Source: Actinomucor elegans
Taxonomy: Eukaryota > Mucoromycota > Mucoromycetes > Mucorales > Mucoraceae
Length of the DNA: 64,000 nucleotides
Reading direction: 5' to 3'
Assembly: GCA_026027325.1 (NCBI GenBank)
Contig: JAMSLZ010000020.1
Location: 310,001 to 374,000 of the forward strand
A model generated the notes under the pieces. The model was not told where the DNA came from. It searched no databases and saw nothing but the letters and a program-made list of their open reading frames with translations. How positions within the stretch are numbered: the stretch's first letter is position 1; every line of letters starts with the position of its first letter. The position numbers were made by a program, and so were the translations under genes. Shown in pieces: positions 28,379 to 38,952 of the stretch.

Positions 28379-29299
28379 ATGCCACCTATTACACGCTCAC
28401 AAACAAGACATGGCGCCACAATTAATCAAACTAAAAAAGAAGCTTCATCTCAGAACGAAATGATATGTGAAACATCCCGGAATGAATCAAATGAAAGTAA
28501 AGAGAACGGTGCACCAGAGCAATCCTTAGAAACTGATGAAATAAAACAGTCGATCGATGATAATCTCATTCAACAAGCCACGTTTCAGAATTCAACAGAA
28601 CCCATCCAACAATGCATTCTATCCCTCCATGCTTCAGTGGAGCGCCGAATATTTGCACGTATTCACAGTGAATTCTCAATACAGGATTGGAAAGAAGTTA
28701 TATGGAATACTACATTCCGTATCAATGATCTAAAGTTCTGGGCTTGTATGACATACAAAGGTCTCGGATCCATTGTTCAAATTGATTTGGAAAAGAAAGA
28801 GCGATGGGAAACTGAGGATGAAAAAGAGCGAAGGACAGGACTCATGACATTATTCACTGGCAGATTCGCTGGTGAAAAGGTTTCGAAACTACCTTACGAG
28901 GAAAAGAAAGATCGCCTAACGGCATATGTAGGCTTACTAAAGAATGACATCACGCAAATGATGAAGAGACAAAAACTAAAAAGAAACCAATGCATCTTTC
29001 AGTTTATTGAATACATCGACTATGCTGATTGGGATATTAGCGAATGGATAAATGGTAGTAAGCAAAAGTTCAAATCCATTATTTATGGATGGCCTGAAAA
29101 CTCACTTGATCTTCATCCTATAAAACCTTTGGTTGATTTATTACAAGCCAAGCTAAAGACAGAATACAATACTAGCGCAGAAGGCGAGAAATTCGTTGAA
29201 CGAGTTATAAACCAATGGAACAGTATCCCTCTGGAACAAGTCAAAAAAAGTATTGATGAAACTACCGCTCGCTTAGAAGCTGTTGCAAGACAGAAGTGA
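28379..29299 (+). CDS. Tc1/mariner transposase-derived protein lacking catalytic acids
   Basis: A single-exon ORF of 306 residues from the ATG at 28379. The N-terminus (MPPITRSQTRHG and an acidic/Asn-rich stretch to about residue 85) is not transposase-like. The rest follows the DDE core of Tc1/mariner transposases block by block. WKEVIWNTTFRIND stands for WKxVIWSDES; FWACMTYKGLGSIVQI for the VWGCxxYxGxGxL block; CIFQFIEYIDYADWDISEWI for IFQQDNAPxHxS...EWL; GWPENSLDLHPIK for WPxxSPDLNPIE; and VINQWNSIPLEQVKKSI for the C-terminal helix. All three catalytic acids are replaced (SDE to NTT, QDN to FIE, final E to K), yet the frame is open. Domestication is possible; a recently decayed chimera is the alternative. 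Confidence 0.6.
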   Translation: MPPITRSQTRHGATINQTKKEASSQNEMICETSRNESNESKENGAPEQSLETDEIKQSIDDNLIQQATFQNSTEPIQQCILSLHASVERRIFARIHSEFSIQDWKEVIWNTTFRINDLKFWACMTYKGLGSIVQIDLEKKERWETEDEKERRTGLMTLFTGRFAGEKVSKLPYEEKKDRLTAYVGLLKNDITQMMKRQKLKRNQCIFQFIEYIDYADWDISEWINGSKQKFKSIIYGWPENSLDLHPIKPLVDLLQAKLKTEYNTSAEGEKFVERVINQWNSIPLEQVKKSIDETTARLEAVARQK

Positions 29300-31037
29300 G
29301 TTTATGTTATTATATTACTACTAAACTATATATATATGTATACCAGCAGTGAATTTTACTAAACAAATAAAACAACTTGAACTGATTTAACAGAAATTAT
29401 AAAGTGTTAGTTTATGTGTAACACTAAGATCTAAATGATTACTATTATGTATCTATAGTTCTTTATGCACTAAAGTTCCTTAATTTACGGATAGACGAAC
29501 AGTGCAATTATATGGTCAGATGCAGCAGCTCATTTGGAGCACTGCGTACTAATTAAATGTAACGTTTTACTAAGATCTGATAAGAGGTCGATTGATCATT
29601 ATAGCTTCTCGTATACATGAAAACACTTGCATTTATGAACCTTTATTAATAACGTGCACTATATTAGTTAAGATTTAGTTGCTGTAAATCCTAGTATATG
29701 TTATAATAGTCCTTTCTGGACATATACGAGTCATTATGTGCCATATTAAATCGAATAATGTAGGGATATAAAAATAGAGCTAAATAATTTCTGAAAGATC
29801 CTAATGGAGTACCTTTATGTAATATTTTATATGTATTGCCTCAGTTTTCCTTGTTGATACATAAATAAACAACGTGTATCAAGAAAGCAAAGTTTCAAAA
29901 AAAAAGACTGCTTTCATTAATGATATAATCCATTGTCCCTGACTTGCCGTACTCATCTATAGCAGTGCTTTTTCCACCTTTATAAAAATTGAATACTCAT
30001 TGAACTGCTTCTGGTTTGATTGTGAAATTAAAAGAATAAAATGCGAATATAAAAACATTAACACCCTTTATATGGCCAAGGCTTGCACAAAAAAAAATGT
30101 CTTGCGCAAACGACATTTGGCAAGTGTGAAATAATTGTTCCTATTAGTTGCGACTTTACTTTCTGGAAACAGTGTAATCTATTATTCTTTCAAAAAGAGA
30201 TTGCATGAAAACCCGATATGAATTAATACTAAGCTTATTCTTTCAAAACTTAAGGTTTGGGTCCGAGCAGACGCGCTGATGTTTTTATATCGATCCAAGG
30301 TGGAAATTGATTATACGATCCCTAGGATATCACAATCAGATGGCTAGTCTACCAACTTACAGTCAAGAAGTATGTTCACTAAGTAGATTTTTGAATTCTT
30401 TAGTGGTGGCTCCATTGTTAAGCAAAGATTGATACTTTTTAAGAAGGGAGACCCCATTCTTTGGGTATGTTTGAGAGAATAGATTACACATACGTATCGC
30501 CTTTGTACCATTATTGCTTTGAGGCTCATTATCATTCATATGCATGTAACAATGATAATCCTTTGTGTTTAGATTGAAAAACTTCTTTGTAGGTTATCCA
30601 TTATCTTGAATAATATATAATATCATATCACGTTTAATAAGCATAACGGTTATAGATTTCTTTTCTATAGTATTCTTCGTGAGATAATGTTTGAAAATAA
30701 TAGTTGTAGTATTCCTTATCGAAGCCCACTATCAACAAACTACTCAGTAGGGGTACAGCCCTTCCTCCTACGGAAAAACACTATTTAATAGCTGATCAAG
30801 TAAAATTACTAGATTGATATATACAACTTAATCTCTGGTAATATTACGAGTATCTCTTTTCTATTAGCTATGATTGGAATCGGATTTTCGAAGCTGGTAA
30901 CGGAGACTCTTCTTTTTCATTAACCTCTAAAACAACCAGATGCCGATAGTGCTGTTTGGGGACGATCCTTGACGATACTGATTATGTCATTTAATCTTGT
31001 CATAAATGTTACTTATTAATTTTCTCGCGCGAGAGTC
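29300..31037. other. Intergenic, no supported gene
   Basis: AT-rich, with only short ORFs such as 30344-30545 in two overlapping frames. A weak relative of the dispersed repeat lies near 29545-29605 (ACTAATTAAATGTAAC, then GATC words). Confidence 0.5.
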
Positions 31038-31523
31038 ATGTCGGTTATCCAGTCAATTGGCATTATCATTTCCAAATTCACTGTCTACCCTCTGTTTTCT
31101 GTTTGGTACAATCTATTGCATCCCATTCATGCAAACCTTATAGTTCTTTGGGTTAGAGGCCCTAGAATAAAACAAAACATATGAAGGTTGAGTTGCTATC
31201 TCATGCTCGTCTCTTTTGTCGAACTATTTGTTTGGATCAACGGATACACTAATCCGGAATTCCAATACATCACTACAATTCGAGCTATTTCTCTTTTCTT
31301 CTCAGCCAGGAATATCTACAACCAATTCAACAAACTTGATCCTAGTTTCCTTGTTTTTTGGCATCTTACCAGTCCCAAGTAATCCTCAGCATGGATAGCA
31401 TCGAGCAAAACCTCATTATTATCAATTCAAGACTTCAGAAACATAATCAAAATCAGCATGAAAATCACGAAGGATTTGAATGCGTGCCATAATAGAATGC
31501 ATATTGTTTGGTAAGTCCTTAAG

Positions 31524-32282
31524 TTCAACCAAGTATTTATCGGTGGATCGTTTCAACAAACAGTTGATGACCTTGTGAAACAGATGGTGTTGAGAGTGAC
31601 CAAATATAATCATTTGATCGTCTCACTCAAATGTTTAAGGTCAATGCGTAGCAATAGAGTTTGTAAAGAACTCGCTCAACAAGATGGAGATATTATAGCC
31701 AAAAATTCCTTTGATGACTTCAAAAGACTACTGAAGCCACCTGTTGATAAAGAAAAGCTCGATTTAGATTATCTGGATGGTGAGATAGGGCCCACTTTGT
31801 TCGATAGTTCTCTTGATACAAATAGAACGACCATCTTTTATGGTAAAGCCACAAGCGAAATACTATCAATGAAATGGGCTTTTTTTAACCATCGAGTATC
31901 ACCTTGGATTAAATTCGCAGCATTCAGCGCAATAAGAAGAAATGATGATTGTTGGTCTTTTACTGGCCCAATTGGCATACTTGGGATTTGTTTAAGGAAC
32001 ACTTTTACCTCTATCAAGTACACCTCAATCAAGCATTTAGACACTAATATTGAAACTGCACCAAGTGCATTTGAAGTGGATGGAATTGTTGTCTTTAATA
32101 ATATAAGCATTTCCCATTTGGGCGATTTCGAGTTCAAAAATACTGAGTCAGGCCATATACAGTACTTCCGTGTTAAAGACCAAGGGCCTACGAAAGCTAT
32201 ATTTATCAAATTCAAGTCAAACTGGGACATCAAGGAACGTACTAAGATTCGTAAAATAAGCATATATGGCTATGATTTTTGA
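31524..32282 (+). CDS. SUN-domain protein (nuclear envelope, LINC complex), 5' part unresolved
   Basis: The open frame runs from a possible acceptor at 31523 to a stop at 32280-32282. Its second half is a SUN domain: after FFNHRVSPWIKFAAFSAIRR, NDDCWSFTGPIGILGICL matches the GNCWAFxGxxGxLxIxL signature. TSIKHLDTNIETAPSAFEVD matches the VEHxxxxxxxxxSAPKDFxV block, and KFKSNWDIKERTKIRKISIY matches the xSNWGxxxYTCxYRxxVxG end. Known SUN proteins span the inner nuclear membrane and bind KASH proteins to couple nucleus and cytoskeleton. The upstream region (31038 ATG onward) has hydrophobic and coiled-coil-like stretches in several frames that probably form the TM and coil exons. I could not join them without breaks. 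Confidence 0.78.
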   Translation, partial: FNQVFIGGSFQQTVDDLVKQMVLRVTKYNHLIVSLKCLRSMRSNRVCKELAQQDGDIIAKNSFDDFKRLLKPPVDKEKLDLDYLDGEIGPTLFDSSLDTNRTTIFYGKATSEILSMKWAFFNHRVSPWIKFAAFSAIRRNDDCWSFTGPIGILGICLRNTFTSIKYTSIKHLDTNIETAPSAFEVDGIVVFNNISISHLGDFEFKNTESGHIQYFRVKDQGPTKAIFIKFKSNWDIKERTKIRKISIYGYDF

Positions 32283-34082
32283 ACTACATAAAATAAACGA
32301 AAGCTTTTAGTAGCGATAACTAGGTGAGGTCTTTGCTTTCTTTGAAACACGTCTAATCGATCCTCAAAACTATTACCGGCGACACTACTGCAGGTCACAC
32401 CAATGTCAAAAGCATAAATACTAGTATACTGCTCAGTGAAATCAGTGTTGTTGTAGTAGTAGAAGTACGGCCTTACTTGAATATGAATATCTTTTATCCA
32501 GCATAAATTTTTATTACAAACAAGTATGCTTCTAGGTCAACATAACTACAAGATTTTGGTAATTTACTTTAAAGAGTGACAGTAATTGAATCAATAGTAT
32601 TGTCCTTAATAAGATATATTTTGAAGCACAGTTATAAAATTAAATAGATACGATGACATGCTAATTGCTGACCAAGACGCATTTCATCATCAAAAGGATA
32701 GCCGTTCTTGGTATTATTTTGATCATCAATGATTACTCTTCTACTTGGAGAAAATTCGAAAAAAAGTCTTCGACAAGATATTACCTTAAACCCAAAAGTT
32801 TTAGAAATATTCGTTTTTTATTTTTATCTTTATAAAATACGAATATGACATCTTGGAAACATAGTCAATTATTATTGTAGACTTGCTATACAGAAAAATG
32901 CAAATAGAATAAATGCTCGTACTTCAACCAAAATAACGAAAACAGCCTTTTTTCAGTGATAACTTAATAGTTTAAAAGAGTTATAATAGTTATAACAAAG
33001 TAATAGGGGGCTGCATCTTTAAATGAAAAATTACATCAGGCACCAGGTTAGTTAATACATATTTTAGAAACTGGCAATTCTTGGCTACTAAAAAAAAATT
33101 AATAAGGTAAACCTTTTTATTTAGGCTCTTCAAACGTTATAATAAACAATTTAAAAAGTCATTATCATTAAAATTAACACCAACATATGCCAATAAATGA
33201 CAAGCAATTCTAAAAGCTACATCCCGTTCTTTGATTAATCGATAGGAAATAAAGAGAATCTGTAATGTTGGCATACTCCTTGGATTTTTAACGATATTAA
33301 ATACTTTTTGAAGGCATGCTCTATAATATAACTTTGCTTGACATAACCATTCGTATATATGGATGTTTTAGTGTTACATTAAAGTTAATAGAATACGAAC
33401 TATTCCGGTTTTAGTTGGATACCAGCCGCCAGACCAAGCGCAACAAAGCACATTAGAGGATGAGCGAGCCATAGCAGCGCTTTTATTTACGCTTGTTAAA
33501 TGTATGGTACTTCTAGTCAATGGCAGTAGCTTTTCAACCCATTATACAGTCTATAGCCTCACTTAAAGCGCGTATCAATGCTTAATAGATAAAAAAAACC
33601 AGCATTTACTAGTATACCAAGTGAAGCGCATAATATTAAATCGAGAACTCAATGAAAACAATACAACAAATAAAACACAACTGCATGTATCCTGCATAAA
33701 CAGACAAATTGAGATATTCATTCGTGCGAAAATAAAGCTGCATAAGGTGCATTTGTAATATCCTTAAATGGTTTGACAAGCATTGTTTCTGTAAAACGAG
33801 TATCATATACAGTACAATAAACTAAATCAAAGGGGCCTGCTGTCTTTGAAATAATTGATATAGCCTCAGTATTAGACAAAATATTGACAAGAAATATTAG
33901 TAACGGTAGGAGTTTAAGTTAGAGAGCGTGAGGGAAAAAGTAATTCACACTGACTAAAAAGTATTCTCACTACTTTCACTATATACTAACTAATGGGCTT
34001 ATGCGTTACACATAATACAATCGCTATAAAAATACCCAAGAGGATTCTTTGAATCTTCTCTCTGAAATACACATTATTTTAT
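32283..34082. other. Intergenic, no supported gene
   Basis: No coding or RNA feature was recognised. A TATA-like CTATAAAAATA at about 34023-34033 sits 50 bp before the next ATG. Confidence 0.5.
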
Positions 34083-36153
34083 ATGGTCTACAAGTCTAAG
34101 CTTCCAGCTATCGAAGAGCCCAAGGTTGGCATTATTCAGTTCATTTTTGCAAACAAAAACAATACACCTGAAGATAAACCTCTTTTGATTGATGCCATCG
34201 ACCATCGCTGCATTACCTATGGACAATTAAAGGACTCAGTTCTCAGATTCGGTGCAGGTTTGCAGGATGTTTGTGGATTCAATACAGATGATGTGCTTGC
34301 TATCTACGCTCCTAATCAGGTGAGTTATTATGCATGAAAGTTTGAATGAAACATTATTAATCTATATCTCCTTTAGTATAACTATTCCATACCGCTTCTT
34401 GGAGCTGTAGCCGCAAGTAAGTTTAACTAGGGATTTGGATCTTTGCACTATGTCATGGACTAATGTATACGAGATAGATGGCGCAACCACCACCGCCAAC
34501 CCCAACTATAACGTGGAAGAATTAACGTATCAGTTAGAAATGACTAAGGCCAAAGTATTGATCTGTCATGAGGAAAATATTGAAACCGCATTGATTGCTG
34601 GTGAACGTGCAGGAGTTCTTAGAAAGAATACTTTTGTTTTTGGTAATAAGGTAATCAATGGAGTTCAGCCTTTTGAGACAGCGCTTTTGAGAACGCGTAG
34701 AGCTGTGCCTGCAGAGCTTACGCATGAACAAGCCAAAGAGAAGGTTGCTTATCTTTGTTTCTCATCTGGCACAACTGGAAAAAGCAAGGGCGTTATGACT
34801 ACGTAAGATATTACCGAACGATGTTTTATCATTGCATATTAAACGTTGAATTTATCTAGACATGTCAATATCACCGCCAACACTTGCCAATATACTGCCT
34901 TGGATAATGCTTTCATAAACCCCAACGTAGATCGTATGATCGGCGTTCTTCCTCTCTTTCATATATTTGGCTTAACTGCCATCTTGCATACGGCACTTTA
35001 TTGGGGAATTCCGGTCTACATTTTGCCTCGCTTTGATCTAGTTAGATTTTGCGAAACCGTTCAAGATAACAAGATCACATTTGCTTGTTTAGTCCCACCC
35101 ATCTTCCTTTTGTTAGCCAAGCATGAAATAGTATCCAATTATGACTTATCCTCATTGAGAATCAGTATCTCTGGTGCTGCACCTCTTAGCGCGGATCTCA
35201 GTATTGCTGTCAAGAAGCGTTTACCTAATCTAATCATTAAGCAAGGTTATGGATTAACTGAGACCTCGCCTTCAGCTATTGTTGAGCCCACTGACCGTAC
35301 CATTGACGGCTCGACTGGTATTCTTTTGCCTAACATGCTTGCTAAAATAGTGGACGAAAATGGAAATGGTAAACAATAAGAGTTGCGGTTTTTGAAACGA
35401 ATTTTTAACTGCTCTCTTTTTTATTATTATTTTTATTTACAGAGGTGCCGCAAGGTGAACGCGGTGAACTTTGGCTTAAAGGACCTAACATCATGAAGGT
35501 AAATAGAAATATAGTAGATCAAGTTCAGCACACTAATACGATTCATCTGTTTTAGGGATATATTAATAATCATGAAGCCACTGCAGAGTGCATTGACAAA
35601 GATGGTTATTTCCATACAGGCGATGTTGCAATGGTAGACAAGGACGAACATTTCTATATCGTTGATCGTATCAAAGAACTAATCAAATACAAAGGCTTCC
35701 AGGTAAAAAAAAAAAAAAAAAAAAAAAAGGTATTCAACGACTCAGCGTTTGGACTAATCAAATCAATTCAATAGGTTCCTCCTGCAGAGTTGGAAGGCAT
35801 TTTGGTAACGTGAATGACACTGTAGAGCAATAGAAATAACTAAATTAACCAAACCATTGCAGCTTAAATCACCTATGGTTGCTGATTGTGCAGTGATTGG
35901 CGTCTATGACAGCGCCCAGGCTACCGAATTACCGCGCGCTTATGTGACTTTGAAAGCCAATGTCACGCCCTCTAAGCAAATTGCTCAAGAGATTATGCAG
36001 TTCGTAGCAGATCAAGTTGTTCCATATAAACAGCTGCGCAGCGTTCGCTTCATTGATGCGATCCCCAAATCACCAGCTGGAAAGATCCTTCGTCGTTTGC
36101 TTCGTGATACTGCTCAAGAAGAGGAAAATACATCTAATAGACCTAGATTATAG
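34083..36153 (+). CDS. 4-coumarate/acyl-CoA ligase-like enzyme (AMP-binding), copy B
   Basis: Eight exons (34083-34319, 34377-34416, 34478-34802, 34860-35368, 35443-35498, 35556-35702, 35775-35804, 35863-36153) encode 544 residues. The P-loop is [12 protein letters not shown], then [63 protein letters not shown] and [12 protein letters not shown] with the catalytic Lys. It is clearly paralogous to the minus-strand gene at 24749-26768, although several introns differ in position. It ends in PRL, a PTS1-like but non-canonical tripeptide, so peroxisomal import is less certain. A poly-A run of about 20 lies in the intron after 35702. The MFS gene starts 213 bp downstream on the same strand. Confidence 0.9.
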
Positions 36154-36366
36154 ATTATAAATAAATTTTTTGATCGCTTTGTTGTAAATGATTTCCAGAT
36201 CAAAATCTTCGACGGGCCTTAATTCATCCGTTTTGTATCACTCAATCGCACTGTTGGGTTTTTTATTTGTTTCATCCAATCATCATAGATTGAAAGTTTT
36301 ATATAAACTCACCAGATCAGGCATTCGGTTTGGGTCTTGTTCTTTCTCCTTTTCGGTGTTGTAACC
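36154..36366 (+). promoter_or_regulatory. Promoter of the DHA2 transporter
   Basis: The short gap carries TATATAA at about 36300-36306, some 60 bp upstream of the ATG at 36367. Confidence 0.5.
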
Positions 36367-38952
36367 ATGACAAAACACGAAACACCAGAAAACACGACCA
36401 TGTCCGATAGTAATTCAACAATATCAGCATTAGATCGGAAGAGTATCACGCCCATTGATCCAGCTACTAATTCGACCGAGAAGTCGGACGTGGAGCAGAC
36501 AGATACTATCAACGAAACACCCCAAGAAGAGATCAAAAGAAAGAAGAAGGAAAAGGCTGCACGCATCTTGACCTTTCTCGGCTTACAGATCTCTCTCTTT
36601 CTGGCTGCTTTAGACGGGTAAAGATGCAAACTGTCAATATCAAATCAATCTAATTTTATTTTATTTTTGAACAAAGCACCATCGTCTCGACTGCATTACC
36701 CAGTATTGGATCTGATTTTGAGCAAATGTCTATTGTTGCTTGGGTAGCTACAGCTTATATTCTTACATTTGATGCTTTCCGTAAGTCCGAAATGAGAGGT
36801 TGGCTCCACTGCAGATAATTTAATATCACCCCATCGTAGAACCAATGTTTGCCAAACTTTCCGACATCTTTGGTCGTAAACTGATTTTGATGTTTGGTAT
36901 TGCTATTTTCCTTTTGGGCTCCGTTCTGTGTGGTGCTGCACAAGTAAGTATACTGTGTTCATGGGAAAGCGCTGAATGATTCATATTCTATATTCTATAA
37001 AGTCCATGATTATGTTGATTATTTCAAGAGCAGTTGCTGGTATTGGTGCTGCTGCTATCTTTTCGATGGTAAATATCAAATTTGTCCATTGCCATTTGTT
37101 CTAAAGTATTGAGATAGGTCTTTGTTATTTTCTCTGAACTGGTACCACTCCATGAACGTGGCAAATACCAAGGGTGGGTAAAAGTTTTCCTCTGGTAACA
37201 CGTAACGATTATGACTAAACATATTCATATAGTATTATCAATGCCGTGTTTGCTTTGTCAAGTGTCTTTGGCCCATTGATTGGTGTAAAATATCCAGCTT
37301 TCACTTGGCTGCATATCGGATTCTAATATTTATATTATTATAGGGATCTCTTACAGACTATGCTTCGTGGAGATGGAATTTCTACATCAAGTAAGTAGCC
37401 GACAAATGCGGCGACATAAAAAGACTAACAAATTGATAGTTTACCAATTGGCGCTGTTGCCATGGCTGTGTTATTCGCCTTCTTGAAATTACCTGCACCT
37501 AAAGGCAAGCTTTCAGAAAAGTTAAAACGTGTAGATTATGCAGGTATATTTTTTGACATTCATTTTTCAGGATTACACGACTAACTTGTAGTGTCACATC
37601 ATTAGGCACTGTGATCGTCTTGGTATTTTCAACTTTATTCCTTTTGGCTCTTAACTTTGGTGGTCAGACTTTCCCCTGGCAATCAGCTGCTGTCATTGTA
37701 CCTTTGATCCTGTCTTTCCTTTTAGTGGGCTTGCTCGTCTTTGTTGAAATGAAGGTGGCCAAAGAGCCCTTGATGCCTCCCAGACTGTTTAAAAACCGAA
37801 CAGTGGTGAGTATTCTTTGTACCAACTGGTTTTTTGGTATGACATTTTTCAGTGCAGTATATTATTTGCCAGTATACTTTCAAGTAGTGCGAAATGATAC
37901 TGCCATGTGGTCTGGTATTCGATTGATTCCCATGCAACTTGTTATTTGTGTATTATCCACTGGTGCTGGTATATTCATCTCCAAGACAGGCATTTACAGA
38001 CCTTTGTAAGTTGATTCGGAAGAAGAAGAAAATCGTTATTAAACTAACATTTTTTACAGAATTTCTATTGGTATGGGCTTCCTCACTCTATGGATTGGTC
38101 TCACTAGTCTTTATGACGAAGATACACCTTGGTCCCGTAAGCTTCTCTTTTGCAGAAACTCGCATTGACGACTATATTAATTCTTATCTATTAGAGGTCT
38201 ATGGTATTACTATCTTAGGTGGTGCTGGTAATTATTCCTTAACTTTAGTACCATTTATATTGGTTCTTACTTTTGATATAGGTCTGGGCTGTCTCTTTTC
38301 TTCTACAATTATTGCACTACAAGCTTCTGTTGAGCGAAAGGATATCGGTAAGACAAAGGATATGTACTGAAAGAGAGTAAATTCCTTATTTTGTGAATAT
38401 ATGTAGCTGTCGTTACTGGTCTGGGTAATTTTAGCCGAATTCTTGGCGGTGCTTTGGGTATTGGTAAGACATTGAAACTTACACGATAGATTTTGTAAAC
38501 TAATCATCTTAATAGCTGTCTCGTCTGCTGTATTGAATTCTCAATTGAAGCTGGAGCTTCCCAAAATACTACCCCTAAATGAAGCTACAGCTGTTATTCA
38601 GTCCTCTGAATATGTCAATGGCAATCTTCCTAAAGAATATTTGGCTGATACTTTGAAAATCTATGTTGACGCATTACAGTTGATCTGGTACGTACTGATT
38701 CCCATGTCCAGCCTAGGTTTCATCTCGTCCTTCTTTGTCGTTCATCATGATACACGTAAACCAGGTCCAGTAAAAAAAGATGCTGCTGTTGAAGATGGAG
38801 AAAAGGCAAAAGAAGAAACCATAGTTCTGGAGATCCCTGCTTCAAATGATGATGCTGTGCGGGATGAAATTCAAGCTAGACAAGTCATAGAAACAGCATC
38901 TTCTTCAAAATCGGAACAAGAACTTGCTGACAAAAAACCAGAAGTTGCCTAA
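36367..38952 (+). CDS. MFS drug:H+ antiporter (DHA2-like, about 14 TM)
   Basis: Thirteen exons (36367-36617, 36677-36780, 36840-36943, 37003-37068, 37118-37173, 37233-37284, 37344-37390, 37440-37543, 37606-38005, 38060-38136, 38195-38347, 38407-38463, 38516-38952) encode 635 residues, all in frame. A charged cytosolic N-terminus of about 70 residues precedes TM1 (ILTFLGLQISLFLAALDGTI). The family motifs follow: LDxTIVxTALPxI as LDGTIVSTALPSIGSDF; motif A as KLSDIFGRKLILMFG; motif C-like [20 protein letters not shown]. The tail is acidic and about 90 residues long. Relatives export toxic amphiphiles or siderophores, or transport amino acids into vacuoles; the substrate cannot be inferred here. 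It lies head-to-tail behind acyl-CoA ligase copy B. Confidence 0.92.

Noticed and set aside
28379..29299. Active Tc1/mariner element
   Set aside because: All catalytic acids are replaced, the HTH region is absent, and no terminal inverted repeats were seen nearby.
35703..35728. Poly-A run as a retrotransposon tail
   Set aside because: It lies inside a normal 72-nt intron of acyl-CoA ligase B and has no flanking insert. Similar runs occur in PKC1 introns and look like homopolymer expansion.
37176..37232. Retained-intron reading after KYQG in the DHA2 transporter
   Set aside because: Splicing at the GTGGGT donor restores the conserved GIINAVFALSSVFGPLIG; read-through breaks the frame.
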